From Acidipila sp. (GTDB lineage: Bacteria; Acidobacteriota; Terriglobia; Acidiferrales; UBA7541), in contig JAAFGT010000016.1 in assembly GCA_010365215.1 (NCBI GenBank), positions 6,349-70,348 on the forward strand: a DNA stretch of 64,000 nt. The letters are read 5' to 3'. Positions 37,939 through 48,893 of the stretch are shown here, in pieces; positions within the stretch are counted from its first letter, which is position 1; every line of letters begins with the position of its first letter. The notes below the pieces were generated by a model, which was given only the letters and a program-made list of their open reading frames with translations, was not told where the DNA came from and did no database searches. Made by a program: the position numbers and the translations under genes.

Positions 37939-39714
37939 TTGTTAGATTTTCTCGGTGATCTGAAACGCACGCATCGCTGCGGTGATCTCCGCGCCGCCGA
38001 TGCCGGCACGGACGTCGTGCTCATGGGTTGGGTGCATCGCCGCCGCGATCACGGCCAGGTGATCTTCATCGACCTTCGGGACCGCGCCGGCCTCGCGCAG
38101 ATTGTCTTCAACCGCGACTCCGCGCCCCAAGCTCACGCCAAGGCCGAAGAGCTGCGCACGGAATTTGTCGCCGCCATCGAAGGCAAAGTCATCCGTCGCG
38201 AAAAGCCCAATGCGGACCTGCCCACCGGCGAGGTAGAAGTGCTGGCCACGCGCCTGCACCTCCTGAACACCGCCAAAACGCCGCCATTCGTGGTGGAAGA
38301 CGACACCACCGCCGCCGAAGAGACGCGCCTGCGCTATCGCTACCTGGACCTGCGGCGTCCGCGCGAGCATCGCAACCTGAAGCTGCGCCACCAGGTGATC
38401 CTGGAAATCAGGAAGACCCTCGACGCGCTCGGTTTCTACGAAATCGAAACGCCCATGCTCACGCGCTCGACTCCGGAGGGAGCGCGCGATTATCTGGTGC
38501 CCAGCCGCATCTACCCCGGCCAGTTCTATGCGCTGCCGCAATCGCCGCAAATCTTCAAGCAGATTCTGATGATTGGCGGCCTCGACCGCTATTTCCAGAT
38601 CGTGCGCTGTTTCCGCGACGAAGATCTTCGCGCTGACCGCCAACCGGAATTCACGCAGCTCGATCTGGAGATGTCTTTCGTGCGTCCCGACGACGTCTTC
38701 GACGTCATCGAGCGCGCCATGCAAGCGGCCTTCGCGGTGATCGGCGTCAAGATCGCGCGGCCCTTTCGCCACATGCTTTATAAGGACGCCATCCGCCGTT
38801 ACGGCAGCGACAAGCCCGACCTGCGATTTGGCATGGAACTGTCCGACTTCACCACGCATTTTGAGCCCGCGCGCGCCACCTTTGGCTTCGAAGGCTCGAT
38901 CTTCGGCCTTGTCGCTCCCGGTGCCGCCGCATGGAGCCGTAAGCAACTCGACGAGATGACCGAGCGCGGAAAAGCTGCCGGCGCGCGCGGCGTGTACACC
39001 GTGAAAGTCACCGCCGAGGGCAATTCCTCGCCGCTGGAAAAAACACTTGGCGCCGAAGGCGTAAAAAAACTGGTCGAAGCAGCGGGAGCAAAACCCGGCG
39101 ACATGATTGTCGCCGCCTCCGCTCGGGAGCAGATCAAAGGCACCGAAGCCGCCGCGCTGGTAGCCGGACAGTTGCGGCTCTTCCTCGCTGATAAACTCAG
39201 CCTCGTGCCTAAAGACCGCTGGGAGCTGCTCTGGCTCACCGGTTTTCCGCTTTTCGAATGGAGCGAGACAGACAAACAGTGGGTCAGCGCCCAGCATCCC
39301 TTCACCGGCATTGTCGAAGAAGATCTCGACAAGCTCGAATCCGCGCCGTGGGAAGTGCGCTCCAAGGGCTACGATCTGGTGCTCAACGGCACCGAGCTTG
39401 GCTCGGGCAGCGTGCGCATTCACCGTCAGGATATTCAGGCGCGGCTCTTCCGGGCGCTCGGCCTCACCGACGAACAGGCGAAGCAGCGCTTCGGATTTTT
39501 TCTCGAGGCGTTAAGCTATGGCACCCCGCCGCACGGCGGCATCGCCCTCGGCCTCGATCGCGTGGTGATGCTCCTGGCCGGCGAAAAATCCTTGCGCGAA
39601 GTCATCGCCTTCCCCAAAACCGCCAAGGCGCAAGACCTGATGGCCGAATCGCCGTCGTCCGTCCCGCCCGAACAGCTCGATGACTTGGGTATAGTATTGA
39701 AGCCGCGTGAATAG
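37939..39714 (+). CDS. aspS: Aspartyl-tRNA synthetase (bacterial type)
   Basis: Charges tRNA-Asp (in bacteria without AsnRS also tRNA-Asn). 591 residues from TTG 37939, with AAGGAG 9 nt upstream. An N-terminal OB anticodon domain (GWVHRRRDHG near 32-41) is followed by the class II core: TPMLTRSTPEGARDYLVPSR in motif 1 region, FRDEDLRADRQPEFTQLD (motif 2), a GAD insertion domain (about 290-420), and GIALGLDRVVMLL (motif 3). The GAD domain identifies the bacterial form. Confidence 0.96.
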   Translation: MLDFLGDLKRTHRCGDLRAADAGTDVVLMGWVHRRRDHGQVIFIDLRDRAGLAQIVFNRDSAPQAHAKAEELRTEFVAAIEGKVIRREKPNADLPTGEVEVLATRLHLLNTAKTPPFVVEDDTTAAEETRLRYRYLDLRRPREHRNLKLRHQVILEIRKTLDALGFYEIETPMLTRSTPEGARDYLVPSRIYPGQFYALPQSPQIFKQILMIGGLDRYFQIVRCFRDEDLRADRQPEFTQLDLEMSFVRPDDVFDVIERAMQAAFAVIGVKIARPFRHMLYKDAIRRYGSDKPDLRFGMELSDFTTHFEPARATFGFEGSIFGLVAPGAAAWSRKQLDEMTERGKAAGARGVYTVKVTAEGNSSPLEKTLGAEGVKKLVEAAGAKPGDMIVAASAREQIKGTEAAALVAGQLRLFLADKLSLVPKDRWELLWLTGFPLFEWSETDKQWVSAQHPFTGIVEEDLDKLESAPWEVRSKGYDLVLNGTELGSGSVRIHRQDIQARLFRALGLTDEQAKQRFGFFLEALSYGTPPHGGIALGLDRVVMLLAGEKSLREVIAFPKTAKAQDLMAESPSSVPPEQLDDLGIVLKPRE

Positions 39715-39769
39715 TGTTGCCGGTCGCCAAGAAACGAGACGATAGCTCGAATCCATAAAGGAGAATGGC

Positions 39770-41821
39770 CTGTCACGTATTCGCATTCTCGCTGAAAACG
39801 TCGCCAACAAGATCGCCGCAGGCGAAGTTGTGGAACGCCCCGCATCCGTGGTGAAGGAGCTGGTAGAGAATGCCATCGACGCCGGCGCGAATTCCGTGCG
39901 CGTCGAGGTGGAGGCTGGCGGGCGGCGGCTGATTCGCGTCACCGATGACGGCAGCGGCATGTCCCACGACGACGCGCTGCTCGCCTTCGAGCGCCACGCG
40001 ACCTCAAAATTGCGTACAGCCGACGATCTGCTTTCCATCTCCACGCTGGGATTTCGCGGAGAGGCCTTGCCCTCCATCGCCGCGGTCTGCCGCCTGGTGC
40101 TGGAAACCCGCGCCGCGGAAGAAGAGGACGGCACGCGCGTCGAATTTGCCGGCGGAAAGCTGCTGGGCGTAAAACCGGCGGGCCTGCCGCTGGGGACGTG
40201 CATCTCCGTCGGCGATCTTTTCTACTGCGTCCCGGCGCGCAGAAAATTCCTGAAGTCGGATACCACCGAGCTGGGCCACGTCGCTTCGGTGGTAACGCAC
40301 TACGCGCTGGCGCATCCCGGAAAGCGCTTCGAGCTGCGCACGCCCACGCAGGACATCGTCAACGTCGCGCCTGTGGAAACGCTGGCCGAGCGCGTTTACC
40401 AGGTCTTTGGCCGCCAGGCGCTCGATGAGCTGATCGAGGTACCGGTGACCAGCGGACCGATTCGCGCGGCCATCACCGAGGCGGAGCTGGCGCCCGGGGA
40501 AGAGTCGCTGGGAATTTCCGTCAGCGGCTACGTCTCGCGGCCCGAGGTGCAAAGGCCCAACCGCAACGGCATCTACATTTTTATCAACCGGCGGCTGGTG
40601 CGCGATCGCTTGATCCTGCACGCCATCACCGAAGCCTATCGCAACGTGATTCCGCCGGGCGTCTTTCCCGCCTCGCTGCTATTCCTCGATCTGCCGTGCG
40701 AAGAGGTGGACGTCAACGTGCACCCCTCGAAAATCGAGGTGCGCTTCCGCCACCAGCAGTTTGTCCACGACTTCGCGCGCGACGCGGTGCGCGCTGCGCT
40801 CACGCGAGCCCGGCCCATCGCCAGTTTCCCGTCTTCGCGCCCCGTTGTTGAGACGCTTGTCGAGACGCGAACCGCGACGGAGGCACACTCCGCCGCCGCG
40901 GCTGCTGGCACCGCGCCGGAAAGCATTGCCGCCTCGGGTAACGACGCCCACGCCGCCGCACTACCCGCACTGATTCCAGACGGCTGGGCAGGCCCGATTT
41001 CCGAAGGCGCCGCGACACAAGGCGGAAGCGAAGAGTTTGCGTTGACCGGTCACCCACTGCGCGCCGAAGCGACCAGGTTCGCGTTTCCGATGGAGCAGGT
41101 AAGCGAGAGCGACATCACCCGGCAAATTCATATCGTGCCGCCGTCCGACTTCAACCAGCATGCCGGCACCGCGCAGGAGTACCACAGCGCCGCGGGCCAC
41201 GAAGTCTTCGCCGCGCCATCGGGAACCGGTGACGGCGATCCGTTGGGCGAGCTGAAGCCGCTCGGCCAGGTGAATGCCAGTTACATCATCGCCGTGAACG
41301 GCGAAGGCTTGTGGATCGTCGACCAGCACGTGGCCCACGAGCGCGTTCTCTTCGAGCAGCACCTGCGCGCGCGCCGCGAAGGCCCGCTCACCGGCCAGCG
41401 ATTGCTGATGCCCATTGTGGTGGAGCTCTCGCCGCGGCAGCTTTCCACTGTCGAGCGCATCAGCGAGGAGTTGCTGGCCAACGGCTTCGAGGTGGCGCCC
41501 ATCGGCCCGCGCACCGTGGCCATTCACGAAGCGCCCGCCGCCATCACCGCCGCGGACGCCGAACGCCTGCTGCTGGAAATTCTTGACGGGGTCGAGCGCG
41601 AAGACCAGGCCATCTCCATCGAGACGCTGCAAGGCAAGATCGCCGCCTCCACTTCCTGCCACGCGGCCATCAAGGTGAATACGCCGCTCGATGCGCCGAA
41701 AATGGAATGGCTGCTGGCGGAACTGGCGCGCACGGAATGCCCCATGAGCTGCCCGCACGGGCGTCCCATCGTGCTGCGCTATTCGTTGCGTGAAATCGAA
41801 AAGGCTTTCAAACGGATTTGA
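39770..41821 (+). CDS. mutL: DNA mismatch repair protein MutL (endonuclease type)
   Basis: Links MutS mismatch recognition to strand incision. The conserved N-terminus SRIRILAENVANKIAAGEVV has no upstream ATG, GTG or TTG: a stop at 39743 precedes it, and the only reasonable start is CTG 39770, with AAGGAG 6 nt upstream. That gives 683 residues. GHKL motifs KELVENAIDAGA, DDGSGM and GFRGEAL are intact. The C-terminal domain has DQHVAHERVLFE (the DQHA-x2-E-x4-E nuclease motif with Val for Ala), SCHAAIK and CPHGRP, so it is a nicking MutL for MutH-less repair. cmk follows after 4 nt. Confidence 0.93.
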   Translation: MSRIRILAENVANKIAAGEVVERPASVVKELVENAIDAGANSVRVEVEAGGRRLIRVTDDGSGMSHDDALLAFERHATSKLRTADDLLSISTLGFRGEALPSIAAVCRLVLETRAAEEEDGTRVEFAGGKLLGVKPAGLPLGTCISVGDLFYCVPARRKFLKSDTTELGHVASVVTHYALAHPGKRFELRTPTQDIVNVAPVETLAERVYQVFGRQALDELIEVPVTSGPIRAAITEAELAPGEESLGISVSGYVSRPEVQRPNRNGIYIFINRRLVRDRLILHAITEAYRNVIPPGVFPASLLFLDLPCEEVDVNVHPSKIEVRFRHQQFVHDFARDAVRAALTRARPIASFPSSRPVVETLVETRTATEAHSAAAAAGTAPESIAASGNDAHAAALPALIPDGWAGPISEGAATQGGSEEFALTGHPLRAEATRFAFPMEQVSESDITRQIHIVPPSDFNQHAGTAQEYHSAAGHEVFAAPSGTGDGDPLGELKPLGQVNASYIIAVNGEGLWIVDQHVAHERVLFEQHLRARREGPLTGQRLLMPIVVELSPRQLSTVERISEELLANGFEVAPIGPRTVAIHEAPAAITAADAERLLLEILDGVEREDQAISIETLQGKIAASTSCHAAIKVNTPLDAPKMEWLLAELARTECPMSCPHGRPIVLRYSLREIEKAFKRI

Positions 41822-41825
41822 CGCT

Positions 41826-42536
41826 ATGAACAGGCTCATCATCGCCATTGACGGGCCGGTGGGCTCCGGAAAATCGAGCGTGGCGCAGCGCCTGGCCGGC
41901 TTGCTGGGCTATACGCATCTGGATACCGGCGCGATGTACCGCGCTGTGGCGCTCAAGGCCATGCGGCAGGGAATTGCGCTCGAAGATCCGGCAGCCGTAG
42001 AGGCGCTGGCCATAGAAAGCCGCATCGACTTTGCGACTTCCAACGGATCGTTGCGCATTCTTCTCGACGGTGAGGACGTCACGGATGAGATCCGCGCGCC
42101 GGAGATGTCGCAACAGGCTTCGCTGGTGGCTGTGGTGCCGGGAGTTCGCCGCGTATTGGTTGCCGAACAGCGGCGCATCGGCGCGGCGGGCGGGGTGGTG
42201 ATCGACGGGCGCGATATTGGAACGGTGGTTTTTCCCGCGGCGAGTTTGAAAATTTATCTCGACGCCCAGGTGGACATACGCGCCAGACGGCGCTGGCTCG
42301 AGTATCGAGGGAAGGGAAAGGAAGTGGACTTCGACCTTTTACTCGAAGAAGTTCGCGAGCGCGACTTCCGCGATCGCGACCGCGCGATCTCCCCGCTGCG
42401 CCGCGCCCCTGACGCCATCTACGTGGACAGCACAGCCATGGAAGCCGAGGAAGTGGCCCAGCTCATCGCGCTGCTGGCGCGCGAGCGTCAGAAGGAAATC
42501 GCCACCGCCGTAACCGCACCGCCCGCTCACCGCTAG
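41826..42536 (+). CDS. cmk: Cytidylate kinase
   Basis: Phosphorylates CMP and dCMP. 236 residues starting at ATG 41826, 4 nt after the mutL stop. The P-loop IDGPVGSGKSS is at 6-16, followed by LDTGAMYRAVAL (about 36-47), the DGRDIGTVVFP segment and the RDRDRAISPLRRAPDA lid and C-terminal region. Spacing suggests coupled translation with mutL. In many bacteria cmk precedes rpsA, which is not here. Confidence 0.95.
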   Translation: MNRLIIAIDGPVGSGKSSVAQRLAGLLGYTHLDTGAMYRAVALKAMRQGIALEDPAAVEALAIESRIDFATSNGSLRILLDGEDVTDEIRAPEMSQQASLVAVVPGVRRVLVAEQRRIGAAGGVVIDGRDIGTVVFPAASLKIYLDAQVDIRARRRWLEYRGKGKEVDFDLLLEEVRERDFRDRDRAISPLRRAPDAIYVDSTAMEAEEVAQLIALLARERQKEIATAVTAPPAHR

Positions 42537-42575
42537 AAACGATTCGGGGTCTTCATTCGTCGGTCCAAGCTCCAG

Positions 42576-42620
42576 CCAAACGCACGGCATCGTCCAAACG
42601 CACGGCATCACCCAAACGGA
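42576..42620. repeat. 18-bp tandem duplication
   Basis: CCAAACGCACGGCATCGT (42576-42593) and CCAAACGCACGGCATCAC (42594-42611) with a third partial copy CCAAACGGA, in the gap between cmk and rho. Confidence 0.85.
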
Positions 42621-42627
42621 CCAGAGC

Positions 42628-42724
42628 GTCATTCCGAGCGTAGTGAGAAATCTCTCTTGGTTGCGGTAGGGAAAAGCCTTGCCAGCGGTGAACCGCAGGG
42701 ATTCCTCGCTGCGCTCGATATGAC
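42628..42724. repeat. MITE-like inverted repeat element
   Basis: GTCATTCCGAGCG..., starting at 42628, has an inverted partner ending GCTCGATATGAC at 42724; about 21 of 27 end bases match. Inner half-palindromes (TGCGGT, ACCGCA) also pair. It is a full-length version of the GTCATTCC repeat seen singly at 31351 and 36245. No transposase is present. Confidence 0.7.
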
Positions 42725-42767
42725 GGCGTGGGGGGGGGCTTGATGCTCTAGGTTTGCGACTTCTTGC

Positions 42768-44027
42768 CTAACCCTGGCTAGCCATCGACGACAGGAATTC
42801 GCTGTTCGCTTTCGTCTTCACCAGGCGGCCGAGGAGCAGCTCCATCGCTTCCACGGTAGAAAGCGGGCTGAGCACCTTGCGCAACACCCAGATGCGGTTC
42901 AGCTCGTCGGGTGGAAGCAGCAGTTCGTCCTTTCGCGTGCCGGAGCGATTGATGTCGATGGTAGGGAAGACGCGCTTGTCGACCAGGCGGCGGTCGAGGT
43001 TGATTTCCATATTCCCGGTGCCCTTGAACTCTTCGAAAATTACGTCGTCCATGCGGCTGCCGGTATCGATCAGCGCGGTGGCGATGATGGTCAGCGAGCC
43101 GCCCTCTTCCACGTTGCGCGCCGCGGCAAAAAAGCGCCGGGGGCGCTGCAGCGCATTAGCGTCGATACCGCCGGAAAGAACTTTGCCGGAAGGCGGCGTC
43201 ACCGCGTTGTAGGCGCGCGCCAGGCGGGTCACCGAGTCGAGCAGGATGACGACGTCGCGCTTGTGCTCCACCAGGCGCTTGGCTTTTTCCAACACCATTT
43301 CCGCTACCTGGATATGCCGTTGCGGCGGCTCGTCGAAGGTCGAGCTGATGACCTCGCCCTTCACCGTGCGCTGCATGTCGGTGACTTCTTCCGGGCGCTC
43401 GTCGATCAGCAGCACGATCAAAGCGATTTCCGGATGGTTGGTGGTTACGGAATTGGCGATGGACTGCAGCATCATAGTTTTGCCGGTGCGCGGCGGGGCC
43501 ACGATCAGCCCGCGCTGGCCTTTCCCCACCGGGCAAAGCATGTCCAGCACGCGGCCCGTCAAATTTTCTTTGGTGGTTTCCAGCTTGATGCGGTCCTGCG
43601 GATAGAGCGGCGTCAGGTTATCAAAGAAAATCTTATTGCGCGCCACCTCGGGGTCTTCGAAGTTGACCGCCTCCACCTTGATCAGCGCGAAGTAGCGCTC
43701 GCCATCTTTGGGTGGACGCACCTGGCCCGAGACGGTATCGCCCGTGCGCAGGTCGAACTTGCGGATCTGCGACGGCGACACGTAGATGTCGTCCGGCCCC
43801 GGCAGATAGTTGTACTCCGGCGCGCGCAGGAAGCCGAACCCGTCCGGGAGGCATTCCAGCACGCCTTCGGAAAAGATCAGCCCGTTCTTCTCGGTCTGCG
43901 CGCGCAGGATCTGGAAAATCAGCTCCTGCTTGCGCATCCCGCTGGAGCCGGGGATGTTGAGTTCCTTGGCGATTTTTGCCAGGTCGGTAATATTTTTTTC
44001 TTTCAGTTCAGCTAGACTGATGCTCAT
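42768..44027 (-). CDS. rho: Transcription termination factor Rho
   Basis: Hexameric RNA helicase that ends untranslated transcripts. From ATG 44027 (AAGGG 9 nt upstream) it has 419 residues, the length of Escherichia Rho, and starts [13 protein letters not shown]. The RNA-binding cold-shock-like domain holds DGFGFLR (about 60-66) and [13 protein letters not shown]; the ATPase domain has PPRTGKTM (Walker A), [15 protein letters not shown] and the Q-loop region. An in-frame ATG at 44066 would add 13 residues. Confidence 0.97.
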   Translation of the reverse strand: MSISLAELKEKNITDLAKIAKELNIPGSSGMRKQELIFQILRAQTEKNGLIFSEGVLECLPDGFGFLRAPEYNYLPGPDDIYVSPSQIRKFDLRTGDTVSGQVRPPKDGERYFALIKVEAVNFEDPEVARNKIFFDNLTPLYPQDRIKLETTKENLTGRVLDMLCPVGKGQRGLIVAPPRTGKTMMLQSIANSVTTNHPEIALIVLLIDERPEEVTDMQRTVKGEVISSTFDEPPQRHIQVAEMVLEKAKRLVEHKRDVVILLDSVTRLARAYNAVTPPSGKVLSGGIDANALQRPRRFFAAARNVEEGGSLTIIATALIDTGSRMDDVIFEEFKGTGNMEINLDRRLVDKRVFPTIDINRSGTRKDELLLPPDELNRIWVLRKVLSPLSTVEAMELLLGRLVKTKANSEFLSSMASQG

Positions 44028-44218
44028 CGCGATTGTCCCTTCGTAGTTTTCGTCAACTTTAGTCATGGATTCCTGCCTCAGGCGGTGTGCCCTGGCTGGA
44101 CTTCGGCGGACAGGCGGCATGGTGCCGGTCTGACCGGAGGTCTCAATTTCGGATATTGCCTTACCGTATTACGTAACCGTTGAAGCCGGCGCCGCGGTGG
44201 TCCACGCCGGGGTCTTCC

Positions 44219-46609
44219 TCAGTTGGTCAACTCCTGGTCGGTTTCCACCGTGGGTTGAAATTCGGGCGCTACCTCGGGCACTACAGGCAACGGAGCTACC
44301 ACCAGCGGACTTTCCAGGGTCAGCCGCAAAACCTCGTCCATCGTCTCCACGAATTTAATGGTCATTACCGCCAGGATCTCCGGCGCCACATCCGCCAGGT
44401 CTTTTTCATTGTCGCGCGGCAGCACTACGGTATAGATGCCGTTGCGGTGCGCGGCGAGCAGCTTTTCTTTCACGCCGCCGATGGGCAGCACCTTTCCGCG
44501 CAAGGTGATCTCGCCGGTCATGGCCACATCGCAGCGCACGGGAATTCGCGTCAGCGCGCTGGTGATCGCCGTGGCCAGGGTGATGCCGGCCGACGGGCCA
44601 TCCTTGGGAATAGCGCCTTCGGGAACGTGCACGTGAATATCCAGGTGGCGGTAGAAATCCTTGGACAGGCCGATCTGCGCGGAGCGCGAGCGCACATAAC
44701 TCATGGCCGCTTGCGCCGACTCCTGCATCACGTCGCCCAGCTTTCCGGTAAGCGTCAGGCGGCCTTTGCCGGCCATCAGCGAGACCTCCGTGCTCATGAC
44801 CTCGCCGCCCACCTCGGTCCAGGCCAGTCCGGTGGCCAGTCCAATCTCGTTGTGCTTTTCCGCGGCCAGGTCGCGGAACTTTACCACGCCGAGAAAATCC
44901 TGCACGTTGCCCGGAGTAATCTGCGTCGCGACGTCGTGCCCTTCCTTAACCACTTTGCGGGCCACTTTGCGGGAGATGTTGGCGATTTCGCGTTCCAGAT
45001 TGCGCACCCCGGCCTCACGCGTGTAGTGGCGGATGACGTAGGCCAGCGATCCTTTCTCGAATTGAATATTTTTCGGCGCCAGGCCGTTGCGTTCGCGCTG
45101 TTTGGCGACCAGAAAGCGCTGGGCAATCTCCAGCTTTTCCTGTTCCGTGTAGCCGGACAGGCGTAGCACTTCCATGCGGTCCTGCAGCGGCTGCGGCACG
45201 GTGTGCAGCACGTTGGCGGTGCAGATGAACATCACCTTGGAAAGATCGTATTCCACGTCGAGGTAGTGGTCGGTGAAGGAATGATTCAGCTCGGGATCGA
45301 GCACCTCCATCAGCGCCGCGGAAGGATCGCCGCGAAAATCCATGGACATCTTGTCCACTTCGTCCAGCAGGAACACGGGATTGATGGTGCCGGCCTTGCG
45401 CATCATCTGAATGATCTGCCCGGGCAGCGCGCCGATATAGGTGCGGCGGTGGCCGCGGATCTCCGCTTCGTCGCGCACCCCGCCGAGCGATACGCGCACG
45501 AACTTGCGGCCTGTGGCGCGCGCGATGGATTTGGCCAGAGAGGTTTTCCCGGTCCCGGGCGGCCCAAGAAAACACAGGATCGAGCCCTTGGGATTTTTCA
45601 CCAGTTGCCGCACCGCCAGATATTCCAGGATGCGGTCCTTAAGCTTTTCCAGGCCGTAGTGGTCCTGCTCGAGCGTCACCTGGGCGCGCTCGATGTCGCG
45701 AATCTCGCGCGACCTCTTCTTCCACGGCACCGCCAGCAGCCAGTCGAGGTAGTTGCGCGACACCGTGGACTCCGCCGACATGGGCGGCATCTGCTCCAGG
45801 CGCTTGAGTTCCTGGTTGGCCTTTTCCAGCGCGTCCGCGGTCATCCCGGCGGCTTCAATCTTCTTGCGCAGTTCGTCGTATTCGCTCTTCTCGCCGCGTC
45901 CCAGCTCTTTCTGAATGGCTTTGATTTTCTCGTTCAGGTAGTACTCGCGCTGCGCGCGCTCCATCTGCCGCTTCACGCGGTTATTGACGCTGCGGTCCAC
46001 GTTCAGCTTTTCAATCTCCACTTCCAGGATGTCACCGACGCGGTTCAGGCGTTCCAGCGGGTCAAACATCTCCAGCAGTTCCTGCTTTTCATCCACGCCG
46101 ATCTGCAGATTGGCGGCGATGGAATCGGAGAGCTTGACGGGATCGTCCGAACGCACGGCGGCGATCACCGTATCGTAGTTCAGGCTTTGCGAAAGTTTTA
46201 CGTACTGCTCGAATAGCGTGGTGGCGCGGCTGGAAGCCTGCTCCACTTGCGGCGAAGGCTCCAGGCGCGCCGGCACCAGCCGGATCGTCGCGCGGTAGAA
46301 ACCTTCGTCGGCGGTCACCTGCATCAGGCGCGCGCGTTCCACTCCCTCCACCAGCACGCGAATGTTGCCGTCCGGCAGCTTCACGCTCTGCACTACGTTG
46401 GCCAGCGTGCCCACCTGGTGAATCTCTTTAGGCTTGGGATCGTCAATCGAAGCATCGTGCTGCGTGGCCAGGAAAATCTTCTTGTCCCCGGCCAGCGCCT
46501 CTTCCAGCGCGCGCACCGAAGCTTCGCGCCCCACGATGAACGGGCTCATCATGTGCGGGAAGATGACCATATCGCGGACCGGCATCATAGGCACGCGTTT
46601 GAGGTCCAT
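44219..46609 (-). CDS. lon: ATP-dependent protease Lon
   Basis: Degrades misfolded and regulatory proteins. About 796 residues: N-terminal substrate-binding LAN domain ([11 protein letters not shown]), a coiled-coil middle, AAA+ domain with [11 protein letters not shown], and the protease domain with catalytic Ser in [11 protein letters not shown] and Lys in [12 protein letters not shown]. The start chosen, ATG 46609 (MDLKRV), has AAGG 5 nt upstream; ATG 46627 would add six residues but has no ribosome site. It follows clpX on the same strand, in the common tig-clpP-clpX-lon order. Confidence 0.96.
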   Translation of the reverse strand: MDLKRVPMMPVRDMVIFPHMMSPFIVGREASVRALEEALAGDKKIFLATQHDASIDDPKPKEIHQVGTLANVVQSVKLPDGNIRVLVEGVERARLMQVTADEGFYRATIRLVPARLEPSPQVEQASSRATTLFEQYVKLSQSLNYDTVIAAVRSDDPVKLSDSIAANLQIGVDEKQELLEMFDPLERLNRVGDILEVEIEKLNVDRSVNNRVKRQMERAQREYYLNEKIKAIQKELGRGEKSEYDELRKKIEAAGMTADALEKANQELKRLEQMPPMSAESTVSRNYLDWLLAVPWKKRSREIRDIERAQVTLEQDHYGLEKLKDRILEYLAVRQLVKNPKGSILCFLGPPGTGKTSLAKSIARATGRKFVRVSLGGVRDEAEIRGHRRTYIGALPGQIIQMMRKAGTINPVFLLDEVDKMSMDFRGDPSAALMEVLDPELNHSFTDHYLDVEYDLSKVMFICTANVLHTVPQPLQDRMEVLRLSGYTEQEKLEIAQRFLVAKQRERNGLAPKNIQFEKGSLAYVIRHYTREAGVRNLEREIANISRKVARKVVKEGHDVATQITPGNVQDFLGVVKFRDLAAEKHNEIGLATGLAWTEVGGEVMSTEVSLMAGKGRLTLTGKLGDVMQESAQAAMSYVRSRSAQIGLSKDFYRHLDIHVHVPEGAIPKDGPSAGITLATAITSALTRIPVRCDVAMTGEITLRGKVLPIGGVKEKLLAAHRNGIYTVVLPRDNEKDLADVAPEILAVMTIKFVETMDEVLRLTLESPLVVAPLPVVPEVAPEFQPTVETDQELTN

Positions 46610-46791
46610 TTTTTCCTTAGTGAACATGGTTGTGGGTCTGCAAGCGAACTATATTTTATCCCGATTGTGAAAGCTGTTGAGAATACCTTCGAAACCCGTC
46701 AGGAAACGGCCGCGAATGCGCTACGCCCTGAATCCTGCAGCGACCTCGTCGCGCCTACCCCGGCCCGCCGGCCCCCGAGCCGGCGCCGAAA

Positions 46792-48042
46792 CTATCCAGC
46801 CTTTTCCAGCAGGCTCCAATTGATTTCGCGATTGCGGATCATCTCCGCGGTCACCACAAAATCGCGCTGCTTGCGCTGCCCCGGCACGTGGTACATCAGG
46901 TCCAGCATCAGGTCTTCGAGGATCATGCGCAGTCCGCGCGCTCCCACTTTGCGCTTCAGCGCCTCTTCCGCAATGGTGTCCAGCGCATCATCGGCAAAGC
47001 GCAGCTTCACATTCTCGAAATCGAACAGCCGCTGGTACTGCCGCATCAACGCGTTTTTCGGCTCTGTGAGGATGCGCACCAGCGCGCTCTTGTCCAGGTC
47101 GCTCAGCACGCCCACCACCGCCAGGCGCCCCACAAACTCTGGAATCATTCCAAACTTGATCAGATCGCCCGGCTGTACCTGTTCCAGCAGTCCGATGTTT
47201 CGCCGGTTGTTGCTCACCGGCGGCGTGTCCGTGCGAAAGCCCAGCGAGCGGCGTCCCGACCTGCGCTCAATCGTTTTCTCCAGGCCCACGAAGGCCCCGC
47301 CGCAGATGAACAGGATGTTGGTTGTGTCCACGGGCGTAAACTCCTGGTGCGGGTGCTTGCGGCCGCCCTGCGGAGGAACGTTGGCGATGGTGCCTTCCAG
47401 AATCTTGAGCAGAGCCTGTTGCACGCCTTCGCCGGAAACGTCGCGAGTAATCGACGGGTTTTCGTCTTTCTTGGCAATCTTGTCGATCTCGTCGATGTAG
47501 ATGATCCCCTGTTGCGCGCGCTGCACGTCGCCGTCCGCATTTTGCAGCAGCTTCAGAATAATGTTCTCGACGTCTTCGCCCACGTAGCCCGCTTCCGTAA
47601 GCGTGGTGGCGTCGACGATGGCAAAGGGCACGTCCAGCATCCGCGACAGGGTTTGCGCCAGCAGCGTCTTGCCCGTGCCGGTGGGCCCGATCAGCAGAAT
47701 ATTCGATTTGGTCAGTTCCACGTCGCTGGGCTGCCGGTTCAAGAAGATTCGCTTGTAGTGGTTGTACACCGCCACAGCCAGTTTCTTCTTGGTCTTTTCC
47801 TGTCCGATGACGTACCCGTCCAGGAACGCCTTAATCTCCGGCGGACGCGGCAGCCGTTTGTTGAGCGGCGCCGCCTGTTCCTTCTTCTCGTCTTCCAGAA
47901 TCTGCTGGCAGACAGTGACGCACTCGTTGCAGACGTAAGCGCGGGGATACTCCGAGGGAGAGCTGATCAGCTTCTCGACCTGTTCCTGCGTCTTGTGGCA
48001 GAACGAGCAGCGCAGCGGCTCGTCGGGCGTTAATTTTTTCAC
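46792..48042 (-). CDS. clpX: ClpX unfoldase subunit
   Basis: AAA+ unfoldase that feeds ClpP. 416 residues from GTG 48042 with GGAGG 11 nt upstream. The N-terminal zinc domain has Cys12, Cys15, Cys38 and Cys41; Walker A is GPTGTGKT, Walker [11 protein letters not shown], then the ClpX-type [19 protein letters not shown] segment. It sits between clpP and lon. Confidence 0.97.
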   Translation of the reverse strand: MKKLTPDEPLRCSFCHKTQEQVEKLISSPSEYPRAYVCNECVTVCQQILEDEKKEQAAPLNKRLPRPPEIKAFLDGYVIGQEKTKKKLAVAVYNHYKRIFLNRQPSDVELTKSNILLIGPTGTGKTLLAQTLSRMLDVPFAIVDATTLTEAGYVGEDVENIILKLLQNADGDVQRAQQGIIYIDEIDKIAKKDENPSITRDVSGEGVQQALLKILEGTIANVPPQGGRKHPHQEFTPVDTTNILFICGGAFVGLEKTIERRSGRRSLGFRTDTPPVSNNRRNIGLLEQVQPGDLIKFGMIPEFVGRLAVVGVLSDLDKSALVRILTEPKNALMRQYQRLFDFENVKLRFADDALDTIAEEALKRKVGARGLRMILEDLMLDLMYHVPGQRKQRDFVVTAEMIRNREINWSLLEKAG

Positions 48043-48094
48043 CGGGTTTATTGCCTCCGGCCCTGGCTGAGTTTCCGGATCGGGCCCTGGCGAA

Positions 48095-48114
48095 GATTCT
48101 AGTCGATTCTAGCG
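48095..48114. repeat. 10-bp tandem duplication
   Basis: GATTCTAGTC followed by GATTCTAGCG in the 181-nt gap between clpP and clpX. Further upstream, GGCCCTGG also recurs at 48058 and 48083. Confidence 0.7.
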
Positions 48115-48223
48115 GTTGGGACCCACCGGCATGCAAGCCACTTCTATTCTGCTACTAACCCTTTGGAACAGCCCAACGGTGCCAACGAGTCTGCTGTTTT
48201 GTGCTTATCTCGTGTGCACCGGC

Positions 48224-48844
48224 TCAGCGGTGCTTCTCGATAATTTCGTCGACGATTCCGTAGGTCTTGGCTTCTTCCGCCGACATGATGTAATCGCGCT
48301 CCACGTCTTTCGCCAATTTCTCCAGCGGCTGCCCGGTGTGTTTGGCAATCAACTTATTAATCACCGAGCGCATGCGCAGGATTTCGCGCGCGTGGATGTC
48401 GATGTCCGTGGCCTGCCCGGATAGCCCGCTCATCCACGGCTGGTGGATCAGGATGCGCGAATTGGGAAGCGTGAAGCGCTTCTTCGGGGCGCCCGCGGTC
48501 AGCAGCAATGCCGCAATCGATGCCGCCTGACCCACGCAAATCGTTACCACGTCCGGGCGGATGAACTGCATGGTGTCGTAAATCGCCATTCCCGCGGTAA
48601 TTGAGCCGCCGGGAGAATTGATGTACACCGAAATATCCTTTTCCGGCTCCTCGGATTCAAGGAACAGCAGCTGCGCCGTCACCAGGTTGGCCACGTGGTC
48701 GTCGATGGCCGTGCCGATGAAAATGATATGTTCTTTCAGCAGGCGCGAATATATGTCGTACGCGCGTTCTCCGCGGTTGGTCTGCTCAACCACCATGGGA
48801 ACCAGAGTTGTCGCGCGGGCAATATTATCTTCGGGGAAGCTCAT
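48224..48844 (-). CDS. clpP: ClpP protease subunit
   Basis: Serine peptidase that forms the double heptamer chamber for ClpX. 206 residues with the catalytic triad Ser109 (GQAASIAA), His134 ([10 protein letters not shown]) and Asp184 ([11 protein letters not shown]). The N-terminal pro-region is short. The usual SMGA after the nucleophile reads SIAA. It is 49 nt downstream of tig and the two are probably co-transcribed. Confidence 0.96.
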   Translation of the reverse strand: MSFPEDNIARATTLVPMVVEQTNRGERAYDIYSRLLKEHIIFIGTAIDDHVANLVTAQLLFLESEEPEKDISVYINSPGGSITAGMAIYDTMQFIRPDVVTICVGQAASIAALLLTAGAPKKRFTLPNSRILIHQPWMSGLSGQATDIDIHAREILRMRSVINKLIAKHTGQPLEKLAKDVERDYIMSAEEAKTYGIVDEIIEKHR

Positions 48845-48893
48845 TCCATTCCAGGGGTCGGGCCTCAGCAGGCCGGAACCGGAGCTATCTCTT

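Noticed and set aside
37942-39423. Long minus-strand open frame opposite aspS
   Set aside because: Antisense shadow of a complete AspRS gene.
45203-46216. Plus-strand open frame opposite lon
   Set aside because: Antisense shadow; no ribosome site and no family pattern.
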